The position numbers and the translations under genes are program-made. 64,000 nucleotides of DNA, from assembly GCA_010645155.1 (NCBI GenBank), contig CM021313.1:2085989-2149988 (forward strand). The letters run 5' to 3'. Within the stretch, counting starts at the first letter, position 1; each line of letters opens with the position of its first letter. This document shows, piece by piece, positions 47,124-59,455 of this stretch. Below the pieces are notes generated by a model. It saw only the letters and a list, made by a program, of their open reading frames with translations. It was not told the origin of the DNA and did no database searches. Origin of the DNA: Tigriopus japonicus (Eukaryota; Arthropoda; Copepoda; Harpacticoida; Harpacticidae).

Positions 47124-50100
47124 TTATTTGGGATCATTTTCAATGAACCGCTTGCAACACCAACCTTCCCAAGCGCATATCACTATCACCAAAATGATTA
47201 TGGCCAACACTAGAAAATAAAAATAGAAGAATCAGTGAAATGTTGATTTTTCAAAAAGTCTCTATCTACGCGTACGGTTACTCACCAATGAGCGAAGGAA
47301 TCCCGACTTCCGTAAGGTTTGCCAAAGTGTCCAAAGTTCGAGCGGCTCGGCTATCGCTATCCTTCACTGAAAGGATAATGGCTAAATACTAAAATTGGAA
47401 ACCATTTTAAAAACCTAAAATATGTTATTTCTATATAAATAGGGTTCTTCAAAAAGGATACTAAGTCAATGGGTCCCGCTTCCCGAGTCTTTAAAGGTTA
47501 AAAATATACTTAAAAGGTCAACTGTTTGTTCTCACAAAAAGGGTTGTTGAGTTGTTCTTTGCTTTAAAAATCGTGGAACAATACATTTTTTGTCGATTGA
47601 ACAATTTTGGAAAATCAACAAATGTACCTAAATCCCCCAAAAAGCATTTTACTCTAAAACTTAGATGAACGAAAATTACAAAAATGTTTACAGGATGGTG
47701 CTAAAAATACTTTTTCCTTATTACTCTGTTACGTCTGCCCCAGACATCTCTTCACCGTAAATAAGCAAAACAGAAAGTAGCTTTTTATCTTGTGTCAATT
47801 CGAGAGAAAGAGACGTTCTTGTTAATAATTGGTAGTTACTTATTCTTATTCCTTTTTACTCAATAAGTAACCTGGAAATCCAAAATGGACAAAAGAAAGA
47901 TAAGGAAAGTATGGAGACATCAGTCTTTTCTGATTTCTCCTTTTGATTCCATTTTGATGTTTTTTTTGTTAATTGGATACTTACGTATAAGGAACTGATC
48001 AAATTTTGTGGGGATGTACTCAATATCTGAAAACAGGAAAAAAGATTCTCTTTTATTTGAGTTGTTGGAGCAAAAATATCCACAAAGCTAGAGTTCAGAG
48101 AAAATCATTGCACAAGAACATTTCCAGAAAGTCCAGTGGAAAAATCTGGCTTATTGACGGTGACCTCGCCTTGAAATTTTGCAAATCGTTCAAAGACCAG
48201 GAACAGGAAGAACAGGAAGTTGAAAGGTAACGGCACTCATATTTCATTCAGAGGGAAAATTTGGTCAGAATGTCACAATTTTGGTTTCAAGAGACGCCCA
48301 CAATTTGGAAATCGCTCAACTTCTGCTAGCATCTCCATCACATTTCTGTCTGAAAAGGCGAATGTCATCTTTTTCGATTCATTTAATATCCAGATAATTT
48401 GGACGAGGATTTTGGGTCGATTTCCACTTGCAGAGGAGAGTCGCTCTTATTTTCCTATTCAATTCATTTCTAAGCGATTTGCTAGTTTCCTAAAATACAA
48501 ACGGATGCTAAATCTGACATCAAACTGTTCAAATTTCTCCCAAAGCCGTTAATCGTAAAATTTGAGTAACAGAAAACTATGCTCTCTTTCTGTCCAAAAA
48601 ATATCTGATTTAAAACACAAGGAAAAAATCTGAGTAATGGGATATTCACAAACGTTGCTCAAGTGAGTGTTTTAAATCCTACTGCTAGTGATAAAACANN
48701 NNNNNNNNNNNNNNNNNNNNNNNNNNNNNNNNNNNNNNNNNNNNTCTGATTTAAAACACAAGGAGTAATGAGTAATGGGATATTCACAAACGTTGCTCAA
48801 GTGAGTGTTTTAAATCCTACTGCTAGTGATAAAACAGGGCTGTGGCTGTGCTGAGTTGCTCTACCCATTTTGGCAAATCTAAGTCATTTTTTTTCAGTTT
48901 TAGTTTTTATTCAAAGGAATTCCGATTTCTCTAGAAGATTCTACCATTTCTTTTTATGGAACTCGATATGTTCTGTTGCAACGATCAATATGGAATGTTG
49001 ATTAAATGTGAAAACATTAAGCAAAGACAACGTTTTTTACGTTAAGTCGTTCTTGCATTGAGATACCTTAGCGGAAGTTGGGTCGGTCAATAATATGCAA
49101 AATTTACGTTCAGGGTGATTGAATAACAACACTAAAACACACCTTGTACTATTGCGAAAGACTTAACAGTGATCCAAAAAAACAATTCAAAGACACATAA
49201 TTTGTTCAGATGATTCAACAGAATTACATCTACGTTTAAAAAAGTTTTCTTTAAAAAAATGAAACAGTTTTTACTGCTTCTTTCTAGGAATGTATAATTT
49301 TTTGTCTCTCAATTTCCATCAAGTAAAATGAGCATATTATCAACCAGTTGTAAGCAGAAGGATCTGAAAGTAAAATAGTGATCATTTCCAGGGACCTAGA
49401 CTCATTGAATATACCCTAAAATTTAAATGATTGAAATTCGCCAAAATGGGCCAAGCAACGCAACACAGCCAATGGGCCTGTTTTCTTGCTAGCGGTATGA
49501 TTTAAAACGCTCACTTGAGCAACCTTTGTGCATGACCGATTTGAAATCGAATGAGTCATTGGGAGAAATTCAAATTTCTGCTGATCTAGGGAAGTATTTA
49601 TCATGCAGGCAATTGGTTTACGATCACATTTGTTTCGTGAACAATGCATTTTTCCACGGTGAAATTTTTGTGAACTTTCAACCTATTCAGTGCCATTGTA
49701 ATGAATGTATTAATGAATTCGGGATTGATTTGACGTTAGCGCACAAACAAAAGTTTTGGACGTTTTTAAATCGTATTTCCAATAGTGTCAAAAACTTTAC
49801 GATGACAGCACTTTTTCGTAAACATTTCGTAACTCTATTCAACTAGGAAAATAGACAAATCGAAAAAAAGTGATATTTTCAGTTTTGTCTCAGTTATTAG
49901 TGGAAATAGTATCTGTTTTGAACGTTTTTCGAGAAGAAAACTAGTAACAAAAAACACCTCCCAGAGATTTCTTGTTCCACAAACCTATGTTCATTTCCGG
50001 AGCAAGTGGCAATTTATAAGATAAAAATGACGTTTCTGTTTAAGAGAGCTAGTGTGCATGAGCAAACGTAAGGTGACCGCTAAATGCTCCCCGTACATAA

Positions 50101-52194
50101 TTTCTAAGTAATCAATACGAATGCAATTTGTCATAGTCAAAGAAAAGACGACTCGACTTGAGTGCTAATTTTCATTAAGGGCTCATATTCATGGTGAAAA
50201 GAGTCCCAAACGCGTTATGTTGTTGTTGTTTTGTTGTTTTTTTTTCAAAATACTATATTTGTCAAGGAGTCAGCACCTCGTTGGTGCTGGGTGGGTTTTA
50301 AATGTAGAAATATGATGAATTAATGAATTACATGTCTCTCAGTTATGACAGTTCACATTTTAGATGTTGTTCTTAATTTTAGCGCAAGATATACATTTAC
50401 CGTTGTCGTAACTAATAATTGCATTTACGTTTGCTTTGTCATTACAAGTGAGACTTTAACTAAACACTTTTGCAAAATCGAAGAGTGTTGATGATTTACA
50501 AACAGACATGGTAAATTGGTTGAGATTTGCACTAATTGAGTCTCAGATGTTGATTTTGCACTCGAGAGACTGGTTCTGGCATTCCTTAAATGCAAGTATG
50601 GTTTGGCATACCATTCAAGACATTAAAAATGGCAAATGCAGTACGGTTTACTTTTCCTAGGTTTTGTATTTGGACCACATTTCCTTTTGCCCAAGAGTCA
50701 TTTATGGATTTGAGAGTAGCGTTCACCAGCCGCCGCGACATTACTCTTGGACAAAGTATTGATCTAATATTGCCGGAAAACTAAACATAAATTTCGGCAA
50801 CAGACACAGTTTCCGAATAATTCTTAAATTGAGTACGCTTACATCCTATGCTTACTGTATCTAATTATGTTTGACTTAGCTTGTTGATTTCTCCGAAAGG
50901 CCTTGTGCGCCTTTGACCTTAAAGCGTTTCGTGATTTGCAAATTGACACCCAATGATTCTTTTTCAAACTGGCGATTCAAGACGATCTTCGTTTGGCCCA
51001 ACAAGCCCACTTACGGTATGTTCTGAAATCTCCATTTTCCAATCGATAACTTCCCAATGATTGGGAATTATCTCTCTGATTGATCCAAGCTCCGTAAAAA
51101 TCCATAAAGTTCCGCTCACCGGGTTCCACCAAAAAGGCCATATTAGCAATTACAAACGAAGTTAAAGGGTCTTCGTAGTATCCAAGGACCACTGTACGAA
51201 AGAAGAACTCACCAAATCGATTTTTTAGCATGGGTCGGGTCTGAAAAAGTTGTTTCACCGAGTTCTGCCACATCTAGAGATTGATCTAACTTTTTAGAGC
51301 TTACCAGAAGCATCAAATCATTGCTTATCTTTAAGGTGGCCGAGTTATTCAAGTCATTGAATTGAGGCATATATTTGGTATCATATAGAACCATGTACGT
51401 CTGAAACACCGTGTTCTTCTTGACTTTTACGTACGTTTCCATATTGTAGTTATCAATATTCCAATTTTTCTTGGCTAAGCTCTCCCGCAACGACCTCCAA
51501 AAGCCGGCAAAATCTAGCATTAAAATTAGAATCAGAACAATTATCAAATTTCACAACTTCTTTTACTATGAATACCGTGTCCATAGAGCAAATACGAGCA
51601 ATACTGATAGGTGTTGCTAGCTGCTTTGCTTATCCGACAGAATTGGGATCGAATCTTTTGATCGGGAATCATGGCCTCTTTTACCAATCGGTCAATGTCG
51701 GGGTAAGGCAAAATATCGGTGGAATTTGTCGAATTCAGGGACGACCCATTGCCCGAAATCGTCCCATTTATTGTGGTCGTCGTCGTTGTTGCTTCTGCCG
51801 TTGTTGTCGGGGCTTCCGTGGTTGTGTTGGAAGAAGTAACATTGTCTGAATTAGTTAAATTACTGGCGTTTGATGTGCCGTTGGACGTAGAATTAGACGA
51901 AAGATCATCCGTGGCCGAGCTCACTGATGTTGTTGAAGCGTTGGTTGATGGAGAAGAAGGAACGGGATCCGTTTTGGTCAATATGATCCAGAACTTTCCC
52001 ACGACGTCTGTGAAAATAACTCGTTAATCAAGAAGGTTTGGTGCGCAGTATTTAGTTGCAACTTACCTCGGTCGTCCTTCTTGGCAATTTCGGACTCTGT
52101 GTCGCTCAAATAGGTGCGCTCTCTGATGGCATGAAGGTCGGTTTTGGGAATTCCAGGGATATCCTCAGCTGTAATACGGTACAACAATGCATTC
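47124..52194 (-). CDS. Thr/Ser/Asn-rich single-pass membrane protein (5' end incomplete)
   Basis: Seven exons with compatible phases: 52194-52067, 52007-51576, 51513-51305, 51273-51015, 48026-47985, 47366-47286, 47209-47124. Exon 52007-51576 encodes a mucin-like stretch of Thr, Ser and Asn with many N-glycosylation sequons. Exons 51513-51015 encode a folded region (FWRSLRESLAKKNW, then RTVVLGYYEDPLTSFV). The last two exons encode a C-terminal membrane helix (IPSLIVLAIIILVIVICAW) and a short tail ending ENDPK. The GYYEDP motif and its context weakly recall CD36/scavenger receptor B proteins, but most of that ectodomain is missing. The join 51015 to 48026 spans a 3 kb intron with an assembly gap, so exons may be missing. 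The first exon begins mid-codon, so a 5' exon lies upstream; candidates are listed separately. Confidence 0.55.
48604..48836. other. second assembly gap flanked by duplicated sequence
   Basis: A run of 46 N (48699-48744) lies between two near-identical copies of the same sequence (48604-48698 and 48745-48836), which differ by a short indel near GGAAAAAATCTG versus GGAGTAATG. As with the gap in bark, this is best read as an unmerged overlap of two alleles. Confidence 0.85.
48785..49532. repeat. inverted repeat pair, about 90 bp arms
   Basis: The arm at 48785-48874 (ACAAACGTTGCTCAAGTGAG to CCCATTTTGGC) is matched in reverse complement at 49440-49532 with several mismatches. The arms could be terminal repeats of a 750 bp non-autonomous element or a foldback. 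No transposase frame is seen between them. The left arm begins within the duplicated flank of the second assembly gap. Confidence 0.6.
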
Positions 52195-53907
52195 CTGTAT
52201 ACAGCTTGTAATGATAATGAAAAGCAAAAGTGCAAAACATGCCAATGTGTGATTCAAAGTTCGTTCAAAGAATTTCATGCAAGAATGTCGGTGAAAGTTC
52301 AGTGTGTTTACATGGGTTTTCATTTAACCATGGTAGGAGATCTATTTAGAAAAAAATGAACTTTGTTCATTTGTAGTAAAGCAAAAAAAAGACGGAACTT
52401 GTCTTTTATTGTTCCAAAAAATGTTTTGTAGTTAGAGACTCTCTTTTTCCTTCCCAACCATCCTATAATTACCATATTCCTATAAACTTTGTAGTGTTAA
52501 TTTATTCTCTCCTTGCATAATCAATCAGTGTTCCATTCCTGATTACATGAAAGTATAATCACTAGGGCCCGGATTTGAACTTGTGTTTTTCGGGCCAAAA
52601 GATTGATTTTTAAATTGATCAAAATCGGAAAATAATTGATCAAAATCATGGAATACTTGATCAAAACTATAAAATAATTGTCTTCCTTGTTCTTGTCAAT
52701 TTTATAAAACGAAAACAATTTGAGGGAAATGACATAAAAATGGCAAAAAAAACTTGAAGAGTACATGATTGAAGCAAAAATGGAGCTTGAATAAACCAAT
52801 CCCAATCACAAATTGCGTTTTAACCAAGTTGCATAATCCGTTTTCTTTATTTTTAAACTGTTTTGAAAACATTTCTTTGTGCAATTTTTTATGCTTTAGC
52901 CTTTTTTGAAGAAAAATCACTATTCGTTTTGCCTAGTGGTCTGACTAGCTATATTAGAATAATAGAAATGTTTAAATTAGTTTATCTCAAGTTGCCAAAT
53001 AGGGTTGTCAAGAGTGGTCTACGGCATAAAAACCGTTTTCAAAAGGTTTACATTTTTGGTTAACCTTTGTATTTTTTTAGTCCATAGCTGGAAAAGCATA
53101 GAGGTAGGCTAAAACCACAATCAAAAACATGTGTCTAGTGTTAAAACATTTGATACTAGATTGTGAAGTGCCAGAACAAGTGACAAACCATTTTTGTAAA
53201 AAGAAATATAGTCTGTTTAGCAAAAAAGAACAGCCACAAAATCCAGGTCATAATATGGACATACAATTTCATGTTAAGAAGAAATAGGTGGAAAGAATTG
53301 AGTTTTGATTTGTTGAAGAAATTGAAAAACTTTCTATACGCCCAAAACGCCAAAACCCGAGAAATGAGTCTCTTTTTTACATGAAAGTGCAAATACTCAT
53401 CCTAATAAAAATGCCAATCGCTATGAAATACACAATCATTGACGAACAAATCTTGAACATTTCCATGGTTTTTCTCTTAGAGTTGATTGTGCATTCATGA
53501 AACGTTTTCCTTACAATACGTGACAAATACAAATTTCGTTAGAATTGAAGAGCGAATCAGCCCCTCAGCAAGACTGACTCACGGTTTTAAGTTTTTGAAT
53601 TAAAAAAAGAATTATTTTTTCCAATCACTGGAATCATGTGGCATAGATTTTGCCATGGCAAGCCAGATCTTAATGACGAAAACGTATACTAAGACCCAAA
53701 GATTGCCTCCTTGTAAACCAATGATGAATTAAGATTCTGCAATGAAGTTTGGGACTTCAATCGAGCGTTGCAGAAAAGATGAAAAAAAAATCGATGTTGG
53801 TTGAATTCCGAATTCTTGCGTGATCTACGTTGTGTAACAACCCGCACAGGAAATAACAAATTGCACAGGAATGTACAACACAGAATAGGTTTATAAAACC
53901 CCATTAC
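52195..53907. other. AT-rich non-coding stretch
   Basis: This stretch lies between the mucin-like membrane gene and its candidate 5' exons. It includes three imperfect copies of TTGATCAAAA(T/C)-containing units at 52614-52680. A possible exon starting at 53688 on the minus strand was considered and not accepted. No other feature was seen. Confidence 0.35.
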
Positions 53908-54040
53908 CTGAGATTGAAAGAAACACCGCAACCTGAAAATACATTTTGCCCAACAGTTACCACTTCAATCTTCCAAAACTCCAAAAACATACCAAAGTCA
54001 AGCCAAGAGCAAAGTCGCTTAGTGAATTTGAGCGCCACAT
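53908..54040 (-). CDS. candidate 5' exons of the membrane protein
   Basis: Two small exons have good splice sites and continuous phase: 54040-53993 (ATG to a GTATGT donor) and 53932-53908 (TATTTTCAG acceptor, GTAATG donor). Together they encode MWRSNSLSDFALGLTL plus VAVFLSIS, a plausible start of an uncleaved signal or membrane helix. They could be the 5' end of the membrane-protein gene ending at 47124, but the phase (1) does not match its first known exon, so at least one further exon would be needed. They lie only 73 bp downstream of the NLR stop on the same strand. Confidence 0.3.
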
Positions 54041-54112
54041 GTCAAGTTCGTTGAAATATAGTATGTATTTGTAAATCTATTTGATACTCAATTTCCAATA
54101 CAGGCTCCTTGA

Positions 54113-57100
54113 TTAGATAGACACTCGGACATTATAAATGGATCCAATACTTTTGAGGTGGTTCAAGGCACTGCCAAGCTCATCGGGCTCATCTTCATCG
54201 CAATTGGCGGGCGGGACATCGATTAGCCGGAGTTCGCGCAGTCGACTTCGGGGATTTCTCTCCACAGCGTCGGCCATTAAGATGTAATTGGCCGGGGAAA
54301 CTAACTTTTTCGCGCAAAGAGTGACGGTTCGAATTTGGGTGAGGCATTGCATGAGGCCCTCTAGGCCAGTGGAATCCAAGGGATAGTCGCGGAGCGAGAG
54401 CTCGAGCAAGCGATGTTGATCGGCTAATGAGGAGACGAAGTTCCCAATGATGATGAGGTCGAGGGAAAGAAGAGCGCTTCCCCGAATATTGATCACCTTA
54501 AGGCCAGGGAATGGATAAAGGGTCAAGTTCTGAAGCCGAGCCTCGAAGACACACCGCATGAAAAGCATTTGCTTTTGAAGACCTGCAATCATCAAAATGT
54601 TTGTTCAAGAATAATGAGCTTTTCGGAGAGAATGGCCACGTTGTCGTGGTCACCACTTGTGTCCTAGCAGCAACCCAAGAGGGTTTACATTTTATTCACG
54701 GACCACTAGTTTTGTCCAAACATTGCCATTACTTGGTTACACGAAAGCGTCATCAAATCTTTATCAAAAATCGGGGCCTGAGTCTGAAAGCTACTTCACG
54801 ATGAGAATAGAATATATGTAGCAAATGAGAAATGTACCTTGTTGATTGTACCACTCGCCCTGCATCTTTTGGATGTTTTTCAAGTAGGACACGCTGGACA
54901 CATGCGAACCACTTTTACCCTCAATCTCTTGGAGGAAGTCACGAACAATCTTTTGATCAATGGTCGGGGACTGGGATGACAATCCCGAGAGGTATTGCAG
55001 GATAAGCTCTTTTCGGTCTCGGGGAAACCCTTTCAGAGTCTGCTCCTCGGTGCAATAAATGTGCAACGCCGACAAGTATTCAGCCAAAGAGAGGTGACGG
55101 AATTCGCATTCGAGTTGATCTCCCTCTTCGATCAGGATCATAAGGCCAAAACTCTCCGCTTTTTCCCGATCAATGGAAACACCGTTGAATTCCGGGAAAA
55201 CCAAGGAGTTGTTCTCTTGGTCCATGACAGCACTCATACGAATGTTGCCAGATCGAACCAGGTGATAGCAGAGCTGAGCAAACGAGCGCAGAAATGTCAC
55301 CGTGGAATTTTCCAGATTCGTGGAGATTTGGAAACTCGTGTTTTGCCATCTGAAATGGAGTTGAATGAAACAAATACCTAATGATGTTGTTTTTGTGAAG
55401 TAGTATCAAGTTCGCTTGGAACTTACCTTTGAGCAAATACAATCATAACCCAAGTATACAGTTGAGTTAAAGTCTTTGGAATGAATTCCTCTCCGGCCTC
55501 AGAGAATATGGTACAAATTAACCACAAATAGAACGGATTGGTGGCTAATGAGAAGATATAAGGATCGCAACGAGCTCGTTGTTGGAGGGCGTGGCAAGCA
55601 CAATCCTCTGGGCATAATCCTTCGCGTTCTGACAGAGGATCATGATGCGAAGAAGAATCGCCATTGCTGATCATGGGTTGACGTGAGTCCATGAAACTGT
55701 AATCAAAGTACATGGCTAATAAGCATGGTATTGGTGATCTAAATCACTGATCAGAGAGGTGGTTTAAATTGTACCTGTGAATGAATGATCGAATCCCTTC
55801 CTCGCTGAGACCTTGAATATCTAAGGACACGATCCTTTTGGGCAAAGAGAGGAACCATTTACTGGCATGCAAGTGACTGAGAGTATGCGGTCGCGATGTG
55901 ACAATTATGTGACAGCCTGTCAAGATTTGACCCGTGAGAATCCCTTGACAAAACTCCAAAGGAGTCACAGACGCATCTTGACTCTCCCAATACTTGGCAG
56001 TCTTTTGCTGGAGGGCTCTTTGTTTCAGATTGTCCAATTGGCCCACACCATGCACTTCATCCAGGCCATCAAGGAGGAAGAGTACTCGCCCAGCCCCTGC
56101 TTTGGTGGTGACATCTTCCAGAATGGCCGATCCACTCGTGCCCGAGTACTCCTTGAAATGTTCCAAGGCGAGAAGAATGAATCCCGAAGCAGGCATGTCG
56201 CCGTGTCGATTCAAAGTTCGACATTCCACGAACACGAGATAATCAAAGTAGGCCTTCCAGAGCTCATCGCAACCCCATTTCATGCACATGTATTTGAGCA
56301 TGGAGCTCTTGCCAATCCCGGCAGGAGCTTGAACGGTGATCACCGTGGAAAGACTGGGTAGCTCCTTGGGAATGGCCCAACAAGAGTGGAACATGTCTTC
56401 GATCTTGATCGACTCGATTTGGTTGCGATCTCTGGGTCGTCGAAAGAATTGGAGCATTTTGGCTCGATCATCCATATCCAGTTTGGTAGCCACCTGTGTA
56501 TTCATTTGTGACAAGACCAATTTCTGATGGAGCTTTTTCCTTCTGGATGATCGGTGTCGGTTTCGACCGACGGCCGAACCAGGCTCGAACCATTCGGAAT
56601 AGTACTCTCGGTAGAAGGCCTTTAACAACTGAGTGATACTTTTTGGCTCCGCCTCTAGGGGTGGAGATCGGGCTCGTGGTGGTTTTGGTGGTTGAATGAT
56701 GGTTGCTGTAGTTGTCGTTGTCGTTGTTGCTGTAGTCGTCGTTGCTATTGAATCTGCAATCAACGAAGAGGACGAGTTTGCCACCGATGTTCCGCCTCCT
56801 GAAGCCAGAACCAATGAGCCTGAAATAACGTTCAAAACATGTATTTAAAGCTGGTTGTGACACAACCCGAGGTCACTTGTTGGTGACCTGTTAGAAATCA
56901 GATGTGCAAGTGATTTTATGCTAAACTGACTTGGCGCAAACAAAAGGATGGCCAAGCTTCGGGAAAAATGCGAGACAAAAAAAATCATTTGTTCATAAAT
57001 TTGATACACTTTGGGTCGTTTTTCTGTTTAAATCAACAAAAACATAGATATAATTTTGACAAAATACACCCATATTTTGACAAAATCAGACATCACCACC

Positions 57101-59455
57101 TCGTTGCGATGTCCGAAATAATCAAATAAGAAGACGCGTTATTTCACAATTTTGGACTAAATATCTGCTCCATATTAGGTCGGTTGTTGAGGTAGTTTTG
57201 AAGTATAGTAGAAGCATACCTAGAAAAACAAAAGAAGCACAAGAGACGGAGTAGAAATTATTATGCTCGATCGAGTTTTTCAATCGCAGCTTATGTAACG
57301 AAACTTGATCGAGCATGGTTACTTCTACTTTGCCTCATATGCTTCTTTCATGCTTCTAGATATGCTTCAAGTATACTTTCAAAACTACCTCAACAACCGA
57401 CCTATTGATTACCACCTTCATTTTTTAAATCCAAGTTTTGCTCAAAACAAATTATTGAGTTGACAAAAAACTATTTCTACCAATGTCCAAAGAGCTTTTC
57501 ATACATTTCTAAGTTTCGTTTTGATGCCAAACCAAAATATTTTATCCATCAAAAAGTTTCAGAGGAAAGGATATTTAAGATGGCACAAATAATGGTGTAT
57601 CCGAGAATTGTCAGTCTTTCAATGTTGTGTTAGCTTGATTTTACATAAATCATGTCTAATTATGCCATTTACGTGATCATGACAATCCTAGAATGTTTTT
57701 GGATGGCAATATAAAATGATGGATCTTGTTCTAAGCCTTGCGCCACGCCACGTGCATAAATTACGTTGCGGTCAATAAAAAAGTCCTCGTGGATGTGATT
57801 GCGTGAAATATTCAAATACTCGGAATTCAGGCTAGATTCATTCCTTCGAGCTGGATTTCTGCAGCCAGTGAGGCCTATCAATTTCACTTTGGTCGAGTGG
57901 CAGAACTCTTTAGTCTGTCAGAGTCCTGATAATCTTTTGGCTCGGTTCCTCACCACAAGTTGCATGCACATCAGAGTTCTACTAATACGAGCATTACCGA
58001 ATCCTGTGGTAATGTACATATCTCGTATTGCTCTGAGTGAGTGAGTGTGTATGCATGGTACGTATGTAGTAGTGCTGCTGTGCACTTGAGTTTCGCATGT
58101 GGAAAGGCCCTCGTGATAAGAGATCAGATATTGTTATGGACGCATTCGCTCCAAACGCTTGTTTAGAAAACCACCGAAAATATATTTCTCAAAATTTGTT
58201 TTGCGCTCATCTAGGTCAAGTGGATTGTTTGAATAATTTATGCCGCACTTGGACCGACTGCACCATATAACTTTGAATTGAAGTGCTGCTGGAGGCGTAG
58301 GGCGCACTCTTTATATGGATTTTTCTATTTGAACACTTTTTCGTGTTTCAAATCTCAGTTAGTCAACGAAAAGTTGACTCGGTAACTCGGTAAACTCGGT
58401 AAATCTGAATAGACTCATTAACAGAGCACTCTAGCATAAAATCATCCAGGAAGAGCAAGCAACCCTTTATTGGTCTTTGTGATGCATTGTCTGTTGTTTA
58501 TAACAGTAAAGTAATAATACCAGTAATGATGCTATTTGTAGCAAAAGCACATGGCAGCGATGGATGATCGACTCAATCACAGTTTCAGTCCTTTCAATGA
58601 AATTACAACATCGAGCTCGAGTCGCCAACTATTTACCACAAGATAATGTTCAGCTATTCCGTTCCGTAAAAAGATCCTAATGGATGCCATACTTTTTGTC
58701 ATTCCCTCTCCTAGCAGGACACTCACATGCCTTTTACATGCATGAGAGATACCTTTGGTATGACTAATTCCTGGGATCTCCGCCGTTCTCAAAGTGGAAA
58801 TTGAACGAAAGTGTACTCTTCTAAGCACAGCACATGGAAAGTCGTGAATGTCATCAAGATGATATCTTGATTTGGTGGCTATTCAAGGAAAACAGACGAC
58901 AATAAAATGCACATAGCTCCCCCACTTACTCTCCAGATGCTGTTTCTCCTCTTCAAAGTGTTGGGAAAGATCCCGTTTGATGTGACGAGGATGATCCACT
59001 AGATCTCGTCGTTCTTCGAGGATTTTTTGATTCGATGCATAAAGAGGGAGAGTAGTGGGTTCATAGTGTAAGTTGACCGAAATACCCGAATCAATTTCGA
59101 ACTCGTTGACCGAGGAGCTCTCTGAGTAATTCGAATTCGATCCTGGGATCTTGGTCAGTCGAGGATAGTGCCGTTTGGAACCGTGAGATCTCAGGGTGGA
59201 TCGAAAATCACTCACTGAACTGACAAGCGACTTGGAGCGACGCTTGCGACGCAAACTACGTCGAGGTTCACAGTGTTGTCCTTCGAGAAACACATAGGAC
59301 ATCATCTCGTGGCCACTCCAAATCCCACTGTGGTACACATGTTTTCGACTGCTCATATATTGAGGGATATCTTGAAGACTGGAAAAGTTCTTGCCGGAGC
59401 CCCCACCCCCATTCTCATGGGTGCGAATGGTCACCTTCGAGAATTGCGTGCCCAT
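54113..59455 (-). CDS. NACHT-LRR protein (NLR-type STAND ATPase)
   Basis: Five exons (59455-58930, 56819-55775, 55696-55427, 55349-54838, 54582-54113) agree in phase and give about 940 aa. NLRs are cytoplasmic sensors that oligomerise through a NACHT ATPase. The N-terminal 250 aa are Ser/Arg-rich with no recognisable death-fold domain. A poly-Thr tract is encoded near 56700-56760. The NACHT domain has Walker A APAGIGKSS (about 340) and Walker B FLLDGLDEV (about 423-430), followed by IIVTSRPHTLSHL and SEEGIRSFIHRY. The winged-helix/HD2 part shows NPFYLWLICTIF, PKTLTQLYTWV and FRHLSLAEYLSALHI, all typical of metazoan NLRs. The last exon carries about four leucine-rich repeats. The start MGTQFSKV fits an N-myristoylation signal (Gly2, Ser6). 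A transposon-like element sits in intron 1. Confidence 0.87.
57178..57402. mobile_element. palindromic MITE in NLR intron 1
   Basis: A 225 bp element has terminal inverted repeats of about 30 bp (GGTCGGTTGTTGAGGTAG at the left, its reverse complement at the right) and is flanked by TA at 57176-57177 and 57403-57404, as Tc1/mariner elements are. The interior also pairs (GCTCGATCGAGTTT against AAACTTGATCGAGC), so the whole element can form one long hairpin. It has no coding capacity. Confidence 0.75.

Noticed and set aside
48230..48552. 110-codon plus-strand ORF and a minus-strand exon candidate at about 48346
   Set aside because: No donor in frame on the minus strand, and no domain on the plus strand.
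49526..49846. 106-codon plus-strand ORF
   Set aside because: Overlaps the end of an inverted-repeat arm, lacks an initiation context and has no recognisable domain.
53620..53688. possible minus-strand third exon (hydrophobic start, about 22 codons) of the membrane protein
   Set aside because: The acceptor is acceptable, but no donor gives the phase needed to reach the exon at 52194.
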